A stretch of DNA of 42,078 nt, from positions 1 through 42,078 of the forward strand of contig JALVXC010000089.1 in NCBI GenBank assembly GCA_027038275.1, given 5' to 3'. The position numbers were made by a program, and so were the translations under genes. Within the stretch, counting starts at the first letter, position 1, and every line of letters begins with the position of its first letter. Origin of the DNA: Campylobacteraceae bacterium. GTDB lineage: Bacteria; Campylobacterota; Campylobacteria; Campylobacterales; Sulfurovaceae. Positions 19,091 to 28,333 of this stretch are shown piece by piece. The notes beneath the pieces are model-generated. The model did not search any database. It saw nothing but the letters and a program-made list of their open reading frames with translations, and was not told the DNA's origin.

Positions 19091-21625
19091 TTGAGATTTC
19101 TAAACTTACGCAATATATTATATATTATTATTTCTGTTTTTGCACTATTAAGTATATCTTTTGTTACATATAAGTTATACAGCTTCTATCAAGAGTATCA
19201 AAATATTAAAGATAGAAATAATCGTTATTACTATTTTAATGACTTAAATAGACTTCTAAAAAACATTGAAAATGAACGCTTTTTATCTTCTAGCTATTTA
19301 AGTACATCATTAGGGTTTGATGAGCTTAAAGAGAAGAGATTGCAAGTCAATAGTTTATTGAAAGATAGTAGATTATCTATTGATAAAACTCTTTCGACTA
19401 TTCGTCTTCGAGTGGATAAACACAATATTAGTTATAATGAGATGATATATGATGCTTATGAAAAGAGAGTTATTGAGCCAATTCTTGTAGAGATGCAAGA
19501 ACTTGCCTCTTCAAGAGAAGAAAAAAATATTTTAATGTTAGCTAAGTTACGCAATAGTATAGAGATAGAAGAGAGTTTTTTATCTTTTATGCTTTTAAGG
19601 TCTAAAGCGATGAGTAGTAGTGATTTAAAGTTTTGGGACAATATTATTGCAAATAGAACTTTACCATATTTTATGCAGAGTAGAAGATTTACCACTAAAC
19701 ATTTTAGAGATATTGGAGATAAAGAGTATACTCAAATTTTGATAGATTCGGCAACTGGAAAGTATGGTATTACTTTTGATAGATGGCACTACTTGACCAT
19801 GCAAAAGCTTGAAAAAATTAACCATATAGAAAATACTTTTAATGGTTATGCAGTAAAAAAGCTCAATAAAAGTATATCAGATATTGAGTATCAGATAAAA
19901 AAGTACTTTTCAGTACTACTTCTTCTTGTTCTTCTATTTATACTTGTACTCTTTTCTCTATACTATTTTTTTAAAATGCGTAAAGAGGCATATTACCTTA
20001 AAAATACCCTTAGAAATATTGAAGTAGATATAGATGTTGACAAGAGAAGAGAGCTAGAGTATCTTCTTAAACGAAATAATAGTATTGAAATATATAAGTT
20101 TCTTGCTAATGCAATTAAAGAACCAAATCGTGCAAAAGACCTCTTTTTAGCAAATATGTCACATGAGATACGAACTCCCCTAAATGGAATTGTAGGTTTT
20201 ACAAAAGAGTTACGCCAGACACCTCTAAATGCTGACCAAGAGGAGATGCTCTCTATTATTGAAGAGAGCTCTAACCAATTGATTCATATTGTTAATGATA
20301 TTTTAGATTTTTCTAAAATTAAAGCAGGAAGAGTTGAGCTAGAGTCTATACCTTTTGACCCTATTGCTACTTTTGAATCATCAGTTGATACTTTTATAGC
20401 TAAAGCACGAGAAAAAAATGTTGAGTTAAAAGTTAATATTGACCCAAATATTCCTAAAGGGCTTATAGGTGACCCTACAAAGCTTTCTCAAATTTTAAGT
20501 AATTTAATCTCTAATGCTATTAAGTTTACAGAAGCAGACGGTTTAGTTATTGTCTCAATATTAAAGGTAATAGAGAATGATGAAAATGCACTACTAAAAT
20601 TTAAGGTTAAAGATTCAGGTATAGGAGTAAGTAAAGAGGAGAGAAAGAAGATTTTTGAAGCCTTTTCACAAGCAGATGTAAGTACCAATAGAAAGTATGG
20701 AGGTACAGGGTTAGGGCTTAGTATATCAAGTCAGTTTATTCAATATATGGGAGGAGAGTTGGAGATAGAAAGTGAAGTTGGAGAGGGCACTACATTTTTC
20801 TTCTCTTTAACTTTTGAGAAGACTTCCTCTTCTACTAGATACAATAGATTGAACTACTCCTCTTATAGTGTGGGGTATGTGCCTCCTATTATTCCTCAAT
20901 GTGTTGATAGATACCTAAAGAACTATGTTGAGTTCTATGGTTCAAAATTTAAGACCTATAACCGATATGAGATTCTAAATTTAGAAAAAAATGAGTTACC
21001 AGACCTACTTTTTATGGATTATAAGTGTTTTAAGAGTCAAAAACAACTAGAGGTCTTTTTAGATTTACCTCTAAAAACAGTTTTAATTGTTGCAGATAAT
21101 AGAGAAGATGAGTTAGTTAAAGTAAGAGATAAGATAGATTATCTTCTTCATAAGCCTGTTAATTTTACACGTACACTAAAAGCACTAGATATATTAGTTT
21201 GTCAAAAGCAAGATAGTGATGTAAAACAAGAGTTTAAAACTATTAGGTTTATAAATAGAAAAGCACTAATTGCAGAGGATAATAAAATTAATCAAAAGCT
21301 TATGAGAAATATTTTAGAGCGTTTTGGTTTTGACGTAACAATAGTAGAGAATGGCAAAGAGGCAATTGAGTCTCGTAAAGAGAGTAGTTTTGATATTATT
21401 TTTATGGATATTCAAATGCCTATTATGGGAGGAGTTGAGGCAACTAAGAAGATTTTGGCTTTAGAAAAAGAGGAGTCAAAAGAGCATATTCCAATTGTTG
21501 CTTTAACAGCTAATGCATTAGAGGGAGATAGAGAGAAGTACTTAAATTTTGGTATGGACGGATATTTATCAAAACCTATTAATATGAGTAATTTAGAGAA
21601 AATTTTAGTAACCTTTATTAGTTAA
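19091..21625 (+). CDS. Hybrid sensor histidine kinase with NIT-like periplasmic domain
   Basis: The 844-residue membrane kinase starts with TTG after AAGGA. Two membrane helices (about residues 9-30 and 272-294) flank a 240-residue helical periplasmic domain. Its N-E-R-F-L-S-S-S-Y-L motif and following Arg/Leu-rich helices resemble the nitrate/nitrite-sensing NIT domain. No HAMP is evident. HisKA has S-H-E-I-R-T-P-L with the phosphorylated His at 358; HATPase has N-L-I-S-N-A-I-K-F, D-S-G-I-G-V and G-G-T-G-L-G-L. A degenerate receiver-like stretch (about 590-710) precedes a complete receiver with phospho-acceptor Asp773 and a K-P-I end. No output domain is present, so it must pass phosphate to another protein. 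The ligand is unproven. Confidence 0.9.
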   Translation: MRFLNLRNILYIIISVFALLSISFVTYKLYSFYQEYQNIKDRNNRYYYFNDLNRLLKNIENERFLSSSYLSTSLGFDELKEKRLQVNSLLKDSRLSIDKTLSTIRLRVDKHNISYNEMIYDAYEKRVIEPILVEMQELASSREEKNILMLAKLRNSIEIEESFLSFMLLRSKAMSSSDLKFWDNIIANRTLPYFMQSRRFTTKHFRDIGDKEYTQILIDSATGKYGITFDRWHYLTMQKLEKINHIENTFNGYAVKKLNKSISDIEYQIKKYFSVLLLLVLLFILVLFSLYYFFKMRKEAYYLKNTLRNIEVDIDVDKRRELEYLLKRNNSIEIYKFLANAIKEPNRAKDLFLANMSHEIRTPLNGIVGFTKELRQTPLNADQEEMLSIIEESSNQLIHIVNDILDFSKIKAGRVELESIPFDPIATFESSVDTFIAKAREKNVELKVNIDPNIPKGLIGDPTKLSQILSNLISNAIKFTEADGLVIVSILKVIENDENALLKFKVKDSGIGVSKEERKKIFEAFSQADVSTNRKYGGTGLGLSISSQFIQYMGGELEIESEVGEGTTFFFSLTFEKTSSSTRYNRLNYSSYSVGYVPPIIPQCVDRYLKNYVEFYGSKFKTYNRYEILNLEKNELPDLLFMDYKCFKSQKQLEVFLDLPLKTVLIVADNREDELVKVRDKIDYLLHKPVNFTRTLKALDILVCQKQDSDVKQEFKTIRFINRKALIAEDNKINQKLMRNILERFGFDVTIVENGKEAIESRKESSFDIIFMDIQMPIMGGVEATKKILALEKEESKEHIPIVALTANALEGDREKYLNFGMDGYLSKPINMSNLEKILVTFIS

Positions 21626-22313
21626 TTGCAGGAATCTCTAAAATAACCTCTTGCTTTTTAAAATGAATATTTATATGATTTTTATGTGCTAAAAGTTCAA
21701 TATCTCTATCGTTATTTGCATCTCTTTTATTACTTTTAAGTTGAATAACAATAATTGAGTAGCGTTTATTTTTAACTACAACTCGTTCACCTAATTTAAT
21801 TTTTATAAGTATATCTACACTTTTGCTCTCTTCAAATTGTGTAAAGATGTTTCGTAGAAGTAGAGAGAAGTTATTTTGGTGAATTTGAAATTTAGGTATA
21901 TCGTAGTCAGTTATAAGTTTGATTTTTCCTTTATATCTCATATTAAAGAGTTCTATGTTTGCTTGTAGTAGGACATTTATATCAGTTAATGTGTATCCAT
22001 CTAGTAGGTTACTATTATTTATAGTTGCCATTGGTTTGTTGTAGAGGTAGATTCCTATATAATCTTCATTATCATAGAGCACATTAATTCCATAGAATTC
22101 AAAAGAGTTAAAAGATAGGTGTAATACAGTTTTTTGTGAGCCAAAAGTTTGAGGTGCATGAGTAAGTGCAATATCAAAAATCTCTTTAGGTAGACAAGAG
22201 CCCATAAGAAGTTCAGCTGAGGTATTAAGGTACTTTATTTTACCTTGGTTATTAAACAAGATAAAGGGATTAGAGTCATTTTCTATAAAAAACTTAAAAT
22301 TAATCGAGTCCAT
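21618..22313 (-). CDS. PAS-domain protein with degenerate kinase-like C-terminus
   Basis: The preferred start at 22313 gives 231 residues; an upstream in-frame ATG at 22355 would add 14 and lie deeper in the preceding gene. Residues about 1-95 form a PAS-like domain (P-F-I-L-F-N-N-Q-G-K-I-K-Y-L-N). The rest resembles a sensor kinase of the NtrB kind by its I-N-V-L-L-Q-A-N-I-E-L-F helix and the L-L-L-R-N-I-F region where an N-box would be. I see no phospho-acceptor His motif and no glycine-rich ATP boxes, so it is probably not an active kinase. It overlaps the Fis-type gene by 14 bases and its stop overlaps that of the hybrid kinase gene on the other strand by 8. Confidence 0.65.
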   Translation of the reverse strand: MDSINFKFFIENDSNPFILFNNQGKIKYLNTSAELLMGSCLPKEIFDIALTHAPQTFGSQKTVLHLSFNSFEFYGINVLYDNEDYIGIYLYNKPMATINNSNLLDGYTLTDINVLLQANIELFNMRYKGKIKLITDYDIPKFQIHQNNFSLLLRNIFTQFEESKSVDILIKIKLGERVVVKNKRYSIIVIQLKSNKRDANNDRDIELLAHKNHINIHFKKQEVILEIPAIN

Positions 22314-23034
22314 GTTCTTGTATCTTCTTTCGTAAGGTATTTCGATTGAGTCCAAGGACAGCTGAGAGTTTAAGTTGAGATTTAAATTTTTTTAAACCAG
22401 CAATAAGTAGAGGCTCTTCATATAGACAGATATTTTCTCTATAGGCATTATTTCCATCTAAATTCTCATATAGATACTCTTCAAGTATATTTTTTATCTC
22501 TTTACTGGTAATAGTTTTATAAATAAGCTCTTTATAGAGGGAGGCTCTAAGAGATTTTATATTTTCACTCAAATCAAGTTTAGTTGTATCAAGCTCAACA
22601 TGGTAGTCAAACATTAACTCTTTTTCTATCTGATTTTGAAAAAATTTGATTAGAAGGTCCAAATCTTCTCGCTCTTTTAGATTTGGCATTCTGTAGATAA
22701 AGGCAAATTTATTCTCTATCTTCTCTGTATTCTCTATACGGTTAGCAATAGCAATAATACGTTTGTTTTCAAAATTTAACTGTTCAAAGTTAAGCAGTTT
22801 CTCAAAGTTGTAGATAATAAGTTCACTGTTACTCTCAAGTACAATTTCTAACTCTTCATAATTGATTGCATCAATATATATTGAGTTTGGAAAGAGACTT
22901 TTTATAAGTGTTTTTTTACCTATATGCTCTTCTCCTACCAACAAAGAGGAGACAAAAAGAGACCTAGTTAGGGTTAACCCTTTAACAATATTATCTATTT
23001 GATGCGAATTGCTTAAAAAATGAACAGATTTCAT
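22300..23034 (-). CDS. Reduced NtrC-like regulator with Fis-type DNA-binding domain
   Basis: The 244-residue protein ends in a Fis-type helix-turn-helix (S-A-V-L-G-L-N-R-N-T-L-R-K-K-I). The front resembles a worn sigma-54 activator AAA+ domain: G-E-E-H-I-G-K-K-T-L in place of Walker A, I-I-Y-N-F-E-K-L where Walker B would be, K-R-I-I-A-I-A-N-R for sensor I, and P-N-L-K-E-R-E-D-L. The GAFTGA loop needed to contact sigma-54 is missing, so it should not act as a sigma-54 activator. No receiver domain is present. The PAS protein gene overlaps its end. A repressor or architectural role is possible. No ribosome-binding site is seen. Confidence 0.7.
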   Translation of the reverse strand: MKSVHFLSNSHQIDNIVKGLTLTRSLFVSSLLVGEEHIGKKTLIKSLFPNSIYIDAINYEELEIVLESNSELIIYNFEKLLNFEQLNFENKRIIAIANRIENTEKIENKFAFIYRMPNLKEREDLDLLIKFFQNQIEKELMFDYHVELDTTKLDLSENIKSLRASLYKELIYKTITSKEIKNILEEYLYENLDGNNAYRENICLYEEPLLIAGLKKFKSQLKLSAVLGLNRNTLRKKIQEHGLD

Positions 23035-23058
23035 CTTTAAATTATAGTATAAATTGGT

Positions 23059-23104
23059 TAAAAGAGAGAAGCTCTAATTCTTTATTAGATAAATCTCTCT
23101 TTTA
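23059..23104 (-). terminator. Hairpin after the small membrane protein gene
   Basis: A perfect 11-bp stem (TAAAAGAGAGA / TCTCTCTTTTA) with a 24-base loop starts 4 bases past the stop codon and ends in four Ts on the minus strand. It separates this gene from the Fis-type regulator. Confidence 0.6.
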
Positions 23105-23108
23105 TGTT

Positions 23109-23507
23109 TCACCTTATTACTTGTTGTTGACTATTTTTAAGTTTTGAGTTGAGTTCATTTAACAGATTATCATCTTTAAAATTGATAAAACAGATTTTTC
23201 TTGTAATATCTTTGAGTGTTGTCATCTCATCTTTTATAGATTTTTTTAAAACTTTTGTAACGTTTTTATTTTTTGGCAAATCTACTGAAAAGAGAAGGTC
23301 ATCTGTTAAGTAGAAGTATAACCTATGCTCATCTTTAATAATATTTAGATTTTCTCTTCTCTCTTGATTGTTAATATTGATAATATAACCTAAAACTACT
23401 ATAGTTAATAGAATTGCTAAATATAAAAATAGATTTTCTGCAAATATAATAGTTCCAACTCCTCCTAAGATAATAGAGAATATAGCTAAAAGTAATTTAT
23501 TTTTCAT
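23109..23507 (-). CDS. Small inner-membrane protein, unknown function
   Basis: The 132-residue protein has one long or two short membrane helices in its first 45 residues (L-L-A-I-F-S-I-I-L-G-G and L-Y-L-A-I-L-L-T-I-V-V-L). A charged cytoplasmic or periplasmic part of about 85 residues follows, with many Lys and Asp. I recognise no family. AAGGAG precedes the ATG. The gene stands alone between a terminator and the 139-base gap after mutS, in which I see nothing beyond a weak AT-rich hairpin. Confidence 0.65.
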   Translation of the reverse strand: MKNKLLLAIFSIILGGVGTIIFAENLFLYLAILLTIVVLGYIININNQERRENLNIIKDEHRLYFYLTDDLLFSVDLPKNKNVTKVLKKSIKDEMTTLKDITRKICFINFKDDNLLNELNSKLKNSQQQVIR

Positions 23508-23646
23508 TTGATACTCCTTTTATAAATTTTTAATATATCTGAGAATAACGGCGAATTGTGTACTAATTGTGAAAATTAAGTAGTTAAAGATAGTAATGTA
23601 AAACCTATATGGGAATAAATGTAATAAAAAAGTTTATTCTTAATAT

Positions 23647-26580
23647 TTACTTTTCTTCATAATGTAGTTTTATCCCTTTTGAGGTCATAACAAAGCCTGA
23701 AATAAGAATTCTTCCCTCATGTACTAACTTATGGTGTCTTTTGCATAGTGGAATTAGATTGTACTTATGATTCTTATTAATTGAGCCAATCATTCCTGCA
23801 TCATTAGCTAAGTTCTGTTGGGCAATATGGTGAACATCATCAACTCTATCTTCACATAAGGCACATTTTGTAACGTAGAGTTCTCTGTTGTATCGGCTAC
23901 GTTTTTTTAAAGAGAGCTGTTTTAGTTCTGAACTCTTTCCTAAAAGGCTCTGGCGAATCTCATAAGCATTTTTTAGAAAACTCGTATCCATATGTAGAGA
24001 TTTAGCAAACTCTAAACCATAAAGAGAAGAGCCCATACCAAGTTGAAGTTGACGATTGTAGATAAGTGTGTCACTCTCTTCATCGTAAGTTACCCCTAAA
24101 TGTAGTAAAATTAAAGAGTCTACCTTTTGAAGCTTCTCAATATTTTTAAGTTGATGCAGATGTGTAGCAAAGATAAATGTAGCATCTAACTCTAAAAGCT
24201 TTAAGATAGCCCCTGCAACAATGGCAAGTCCTGATTCGGTCTCTGTTCCTTGTGAAATCTCATCTCCTAAAATAAGGCTCTTTTGGGTAGCACGATTAAA
24301 GATATTTTTTAGCTCCATCATCTCTACAGCAAAAGTAGAGAGTCCCTTATAGAGATTATCATGAGAGACAATACGTGTAAAAAGTTGCTCGTACATACCA
24401 AGTCGTAGCTCTTTTGCAGGAACAAAAAAACCAGCTTGGGCTAGTATGACCGAGAGACCAATGCTCTTCATAAGTGAAGATTTCCCTGAAGAGTTAATGC
24501 CATATAGTAAAATGCCATTAACTTTTGCTCCATTACTTGCCTTGAGTGTAATGTGGTTGTGTTTAGTCTCTAAGCCCTCACCTAAGTAGATATCATTTGG
24601 AACATAGACTCCACGCTGTTCATTTGCCTCTATAATAAGATGTCGTAGACCTATAGCCTCATAGGCATTGCACTCATCTACTAAAATAGGAGGTGTAAGA
24701 TTCATACTCTTTGCACACTTGGCATTTGAGATAGCTACATCTATATTGGCAATAAAGACAATAAGCTCATTGAGTAGGTGAGAGAAGCGATTCTCTAGTG
24801 CTATTAGGGTTTGCAAGTAACGCTCTTTGACAAGAGAGACTAATTTGACTTGGTTGTTCTCATAGATTTGTGTTATCTCTTCAAATAGTTTAGAGTTAAT
24901 CTTAACGCTATTTTTAAGATGTTTATAGTGAAAGTCTTTAAAGAAGTAGTGTTTACCCTCAATTGTTACAAAGGACTCTTTTAACTCCTTTTCAATCATA
25001 GTAAAACGATTTTTTGTAAGGTTGATGGTGTAGCCCTCACTCTCTAAGTAACCAATCTCTGAAAAAGAGCTTTTTGTTGAGTTTATGCGTTTATCTTGTT
25101 CAAAAAATTGGTCAATATGGGAAGAGACTCTCTCTAGTTTATCAATTTCATAATTCTGCTTCTCTAAAAGGGTATCAAGAGCAGGGTAGACACCCTCTTT
25201 AAAGATGTTGTCATCTATCTGGTCAATACGAAATTTTGCACATATATCAAGGTTAAAGGTCTGCTCTAGGTAGGCTTTAAACTCAGAGACTTTGGTAGTA
25301 AGGCTATCTTCAATAGTTATCTTATGTTGTGTTGCATCAGCAAGAAGTTGCTCTATTGCTCTAAGAGACATCATAATATAGGTTAGCTCTACAGGGTGAA
25401 GTTTTTGAAGTTTAATACGTCTAGTAATTCTCTCTAAATCGTAGATATTTTTTAGGTGGGTATCGTACTGTTCGCTATAGGGTAGAAGTTTTTGACTAAG
25501 CTCATAACGCCTCTTTAAAATCTCTTTGTCTACAATGGGGTTAAGTAGTCGTTCACGAAGGAGTCTCTTTCCAAAGGCTGTGGAGGTTTTATCAATTAAT
25601 TGTAAAAGTGTTACATCAGATTTATTTCGAGAGATAACTCCTAGTTGCTCTAAAGCATTATTTCCTAAATAGAGATAGCGACTCTCTCCTAAAAAGATAG
25701 GGTGGTTCATCTTTGCTATAATTGCTTCATCATGCTCTATTATAAACTCAATAAGTATAGCAAGAGCTTCAGTAGTATAGGGGTAACGCTCCAAATCAAG
25801 ATACTCAATGGGTGAGAGAAAAGAGTTAATCTGATAGACCCGTTTAAAGAGCTCATTTTGATAACTAATCTTACAATGTTTCTCATTGAATGAGGTAGAG
25901 AACTGCCCTAGCTCCAGATAGGAGGAGAGCCACTCTTTATCTATCTGCTTGTTCTGTAGAGTAACAATAACTTCAGCTGTATTGTAGGTTTGTAGAAGGT
26001 TAAAGAGAATATCCAATGCATAGGTTTTGTCATCTCGGTTAGAGTGCATCTCATTGACAATGGTCTTTCCTGTAGTCACATCTATTGCTGAATATCCAAC
26101 AGAGTAGACACCTTGGTTTTCATCTACTGTAAGTGAGACTAGATTACTCTCTATGGCTTCTGTTTGGTACTCAAAGTTAGTCCCTGGAGAGATAATATTG
26201 GAGACATAACGTTGAACTTTAGGAGGTAGACCCTTTTGTTTAACCATAACAATAGTGTATTTTTTAGTCTCTATAAGTCGTGCAAGATAACGCTCAATCG
26301 AGACTGTAGGAACTCCTGCAAGTAGAGGATTTTTAATAGAGTTTTCAAGAATAGTTTTGTTTTTACGAGTAAGTTGAATATTTAGTAGTTGTGCTATCTC
26401 TTTGGCTTTTCCAATCTTAAGTTCATCGTTGTTGACCTCATAGAGTTCAAAAAAACTACCAATCTCCATTAGTATAATTGTATTTTCACCATATTTGGAC
26501 TCAAAGTGTTTTTGAAGTTCAAAGTAGATTTCAGTAAGAAGTTTACCCTTTGATGAGAGAATTTTTGCAGATGTTTCCAA
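23647..26580 (-). CDS. MutS-family mismatch repair protein fused to an HNH nuclease (MutS7-like)
   Basis: The 977-residue protein has a MutS mismatch-recognition domain near the start with G-S-F-F-E-L-Y, keeping the Phe and Glu that insert at mismatches. Connector, lever and clamp regions follow, then an ATPase with G-I-N-S-S-G-K-S-S Walker A (about residue 690), G-D-E-I-S-Q-G-T-E Walker B and A-T-H-L-H-Q-L. A C-terminal HNH nuclease (about 900-977) has C-A-L-C, D-D-V-H-H-I and L-I-P-L-C-K-R-H-H. MutS with terminal HNH defines the MutS7 group known from Campylobacterota, giant viruses and octocoral mitochondria. As the group is understood, the fused nuclease could replace MutL. Start is TTG with a poor ribosome-binding site. 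Confidence 0.9.
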   Translation of the reverse strand: METSAKILSSKGKLLTEIYFELQKHFESKYGENTIILMEIGSFFELYEVNNDELKIGKAKEIAQLLNIQLTRKNKTILENSIKNPLLAGVPTVSIERYLARLIETKKYTIVMVKQKGLPPKVQRYVSNIISPGTNFEYQTEAIESNLVSLTVDENQGVYSVGYSAIDVTTGKTIVNEMHSNRDDKTYALDILFNLLQTYNTAEVIVTLQNKQIDKEWLSSYLELGQFSTSFNEKHCKISYQNELFKRVYQINSFLSPIEYLDLERYPYTTEALAILIEFIIEHDEAIIAKMNHPIFLGESRYLYLGNNALEQLGVISRNKSDVTLLQLIDKTSTAFGKRLLRERLLNPIVDKEILKRRYELSQKLLPYSEQYDTHLKNIYDLERITRRIKLQKLHPVELTYIMMSLRAIEQLLADATQHKITIEDSLTTKVSEFKAYLEQTFNLDICAKFRIDQIDDNIFKEGVYPALDTLLEKQNYEIDKLERVSSHIDQFFEQDKRINSTKSSFSEIGYLESEGYTINLTKNRFTMIEKELKESFVTIEGKHYFFKDFHYKHLKNSVKINSKLFEEITQIYENNQVKLVSLVKERYLQTLIALENRFSHLLNELIVFIANIDVAISNAKCAKSMNLTPPILVDECNAYEAIGLRHLIIEANEQRGVYVPNDIYLGEGLETKHNHITLKASNGAKVNGILLYGINSSGKSSLMKSIGLSVILAQAGFFVPAKELRLGMYEQLFTRIVSHDNLYKGLSTFAVEMMELKNIFNRATQKSLILGDEISQGTETESGLAIVAGAILKLLELDATFIFATHLHQLKNIEKLQKVDSLILLHLGVTYDEESDTLIYNRQLQLGMGSSLYGLEFAKSLHMDTSFLKNAYEIRQSLLGKSSELKQLSLKKRSRYNRELYVTKCALCEDRVDDVHHIAQQNLANDAGMIGSINKNHKYNLIPLCKRHHKLVHEGRILISGFVMTSKGIKLHYEEK

Positions 26581-26588
26581 GAGTCTAT

Positions 26589-26612
26589 AGCCTAATTTTT
26601 TTAGGCTATTTT
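26589..26612. promoter_or_regulatory. Hairpin over the mutS start region
   Basis: Between the L,D-transpeptidase gene and mutS a 9-bp stem (ATAGCCTAA / TTAGGCTAT) has a 5-base A/T loop. Its downstream arm on the minus strand contains the only AGG near the mutS TTG. It could be a weak terminator or could mask ribosome entry. Confidence 0.4.
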
Positions 26613-26620
26613 AACATATT

Positions 26621-28333
26621 TTAACGAATAATACGCTTTTGATATTTGTCATAACCATAGAGGTCATCTCTAAACTCTAACTCTCCATCACTATTTACTC
26701 CTGCTGTTAAATAGATAAGATGAATACGTAACTTCTTACTCATGTTGAGTTGTGTTTTACGTTTTCCTTTTAGAATTTTTTTAGCTCTTTTTAGGTTTAT
26801 ATTTTTGTTAAACCTTGCTATGGTCTCTAAGAGCTTTTGTGGTTGTGAGAGTCGTACACAACCATGAGAGTAGGCTCTAAAAGATTTCTTAAATAGATAA
26901 CGAGTTGGTGTATCGTGAAGATAGACCGAAAATCTATTTGGAAATTTAAACTTCATCTTTCCTAGTGCATTTCTAGGTCCTGGTGGTTGCATAAGTCTGT
27001 ATGGGAACTTAGCTCTGCCATATAGATAATCTCTCCAATAGATAAATGAGATATCTATAACACGCGAGTTCTCATCCCATGTACGGTGAGCCTCTATTCC
27101 TTGTCTTCGCAGATAGTTTGGGTCTTTAACCATATGTGGTATAACCTCTCTTCTAACAATTCCCTCAGGAACTTTCCAATATGGATTCAGTACAATATAT
27201 GAGATATAGTGGCTAAAAATTGGGGTAGGGTGACGCTTGTCTCCTACAATAACCTTTAACTCTTGTTTGGTTAGATTATCTTCAATATAGTGAAGCATAA
27301 ACTCAGGTAGATTGACAACAATATAGCGTTTTTCCTCCTCTCTAGGTAGCCATTTTATTCGGTCAATATTGAGTAGAACTTTTTTAATTTTATCATCAAC
27401 AGAGAGATTAAGTGCTTTTTGTGTAGCTCTTCCTACAACTCCATCAACAGCTAAACCATGACGTTTTTGAAACTTTTTTACAGCTATATCAAGACACTCG
27501 TCAAATAGAGCCTCTCTATTAATGTGAGGAGTATCACTCTCATTGTTTTCACTACTTTGGTTATTATCTATAGAGATAGCTGTTTTGTTTTCATCGCAGG
27601 TAATATTATAATCACCAGATTGAGTTAGTCGAGTACGTAGCTTCTTAACAATGTCTCCACTACTTCCTAATTTTAAGCTTTTAAATGGTGGTAGTTTATC
27701 CCAACCACCATTTGCTTTAATTTTCTTTAGTTTTTTTAGACCTCTAATAAGTTTTTGGTAACCAAAATATTTAGGGGTTATCTCTTTTATAGTTTGGTTA
27801 ATGTCTGATTTCAACAGTAGCTCATCTATCTTTTGAGGTGCTTTATACTTTATCCAACTACCATTAATTCGTCTCTTCTTTAGTGCCAAGAGTCTATATT
27901 TAAACTGTTTCCATTTAATTTCTCCATAAAGAGTATGGGCTAAAAAATTATTGTATAAAGATGTAAGCTTAAGCTCTCTTCGTAGTATTTGCTCTTGTGT
28001 AGCATTAGTCTCTAGTCTCTTTTCAAGTTGTATAGCAGTGTTATAGAGTAGACCTTTTTTATTGAGAGTAGGGTCATCTTTAACAAGGGTTATTAGCTCT
28101 TTGGCTCTCTCTTTGTTAATCTTATTATCTTTTATCCATAGAGTTTGGTAGTTATGTCTTTTGTAAAATCTTTTTAAAAAACGTTTTTGTGGGACATTCT
28201 TTAAAAGTCTTGTAGGTATTTTTCTAAAGGCGATTTTTAGCTCTTCTGAAGAGTTTATATCGCTATTAACTATAGCATTAGACGATAAGGTTGTTAAAAG
28301 AATAAAAAATAGAATTTTTTGCATAGTTGACAT
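26621..28333 (-). CDS. Murein L,D-transpeptidase, YcbB-like
   Basis: The 570-residue exported protein would form 3-3 peptidoglycan cross-links or attach proteins to the wall. A signal peptide covers about residues 4-20. A helical scaffold region follows, then a peptidoglycan-binding motif (K-K-F-Q-K-R-H-G-L-A-V-D-G-V-V-G) near residue 300. The YkuD catalytic domain has H-D-T-P and S-H-G-C-V-R-L with the nucleophile Cys. The length is close to that of E. coli YcbB/LdtD. GGAG lies 7 bases before the ATG at 28333; an in-frame ATG at 28324 is an alternative. Confidence 0.92.
   Translation of the reverse strand: MSTMQKILFFILLTTLSSNAIVNSDINSSEELKIAFRKIPTRLLKNVPQKRFLKRFYKRHNYQTLWIKDNKINKERAKELITLVKDDPTLNKKGLLYNTAIQLEKRLETNATQEQILRRELKLTSLYNNFLAHTLYGEIKWKQFKYRLLALKKRRINGSWIKYKAPQKIDELLLKSDINQTIKEITPKYFGYQKLIRGLKKLKKIKANGGWDKLPPFKSLKLGSSGDIVKKLRTRLTQSGDYNITCDENKTAISIDNNQSSENNESDTPHINREALFDECLDIAVKKFQKRHGLAVDGVVGRATQKALNLSVDDKIKKVLLNIDRIKWLPREEEKRYIVVNLPEFMLHYIEDNLTKQELKVIVGDKRHPTPIFSHYISYIVLNPYWKVPEGIVRREVIPHMVKDPNYLRRQGIEAHRTWDENSRVIDISFIYWRDYLYGRAKFPYRLMQPPGPRNALGKMKFKFPNRFSVYLHDTPTRYLFKKSFRAYSHGCVRLSQPQKLLETIARFNKNINLKRAKKILKGKRKTQLNMSKKLRIHLIYLTAGVNSDGELEFRDDLYGYDKYQKRIIR

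Noticed and set aside
23647-26580. Assignment of the MutS protein to MutS1 or MutS2
   Set aside because: MutS2 lacks the mismatch-reading domain and ends in Smr; MutS1 lacks the terminal HNH. Both features point to MutS7.
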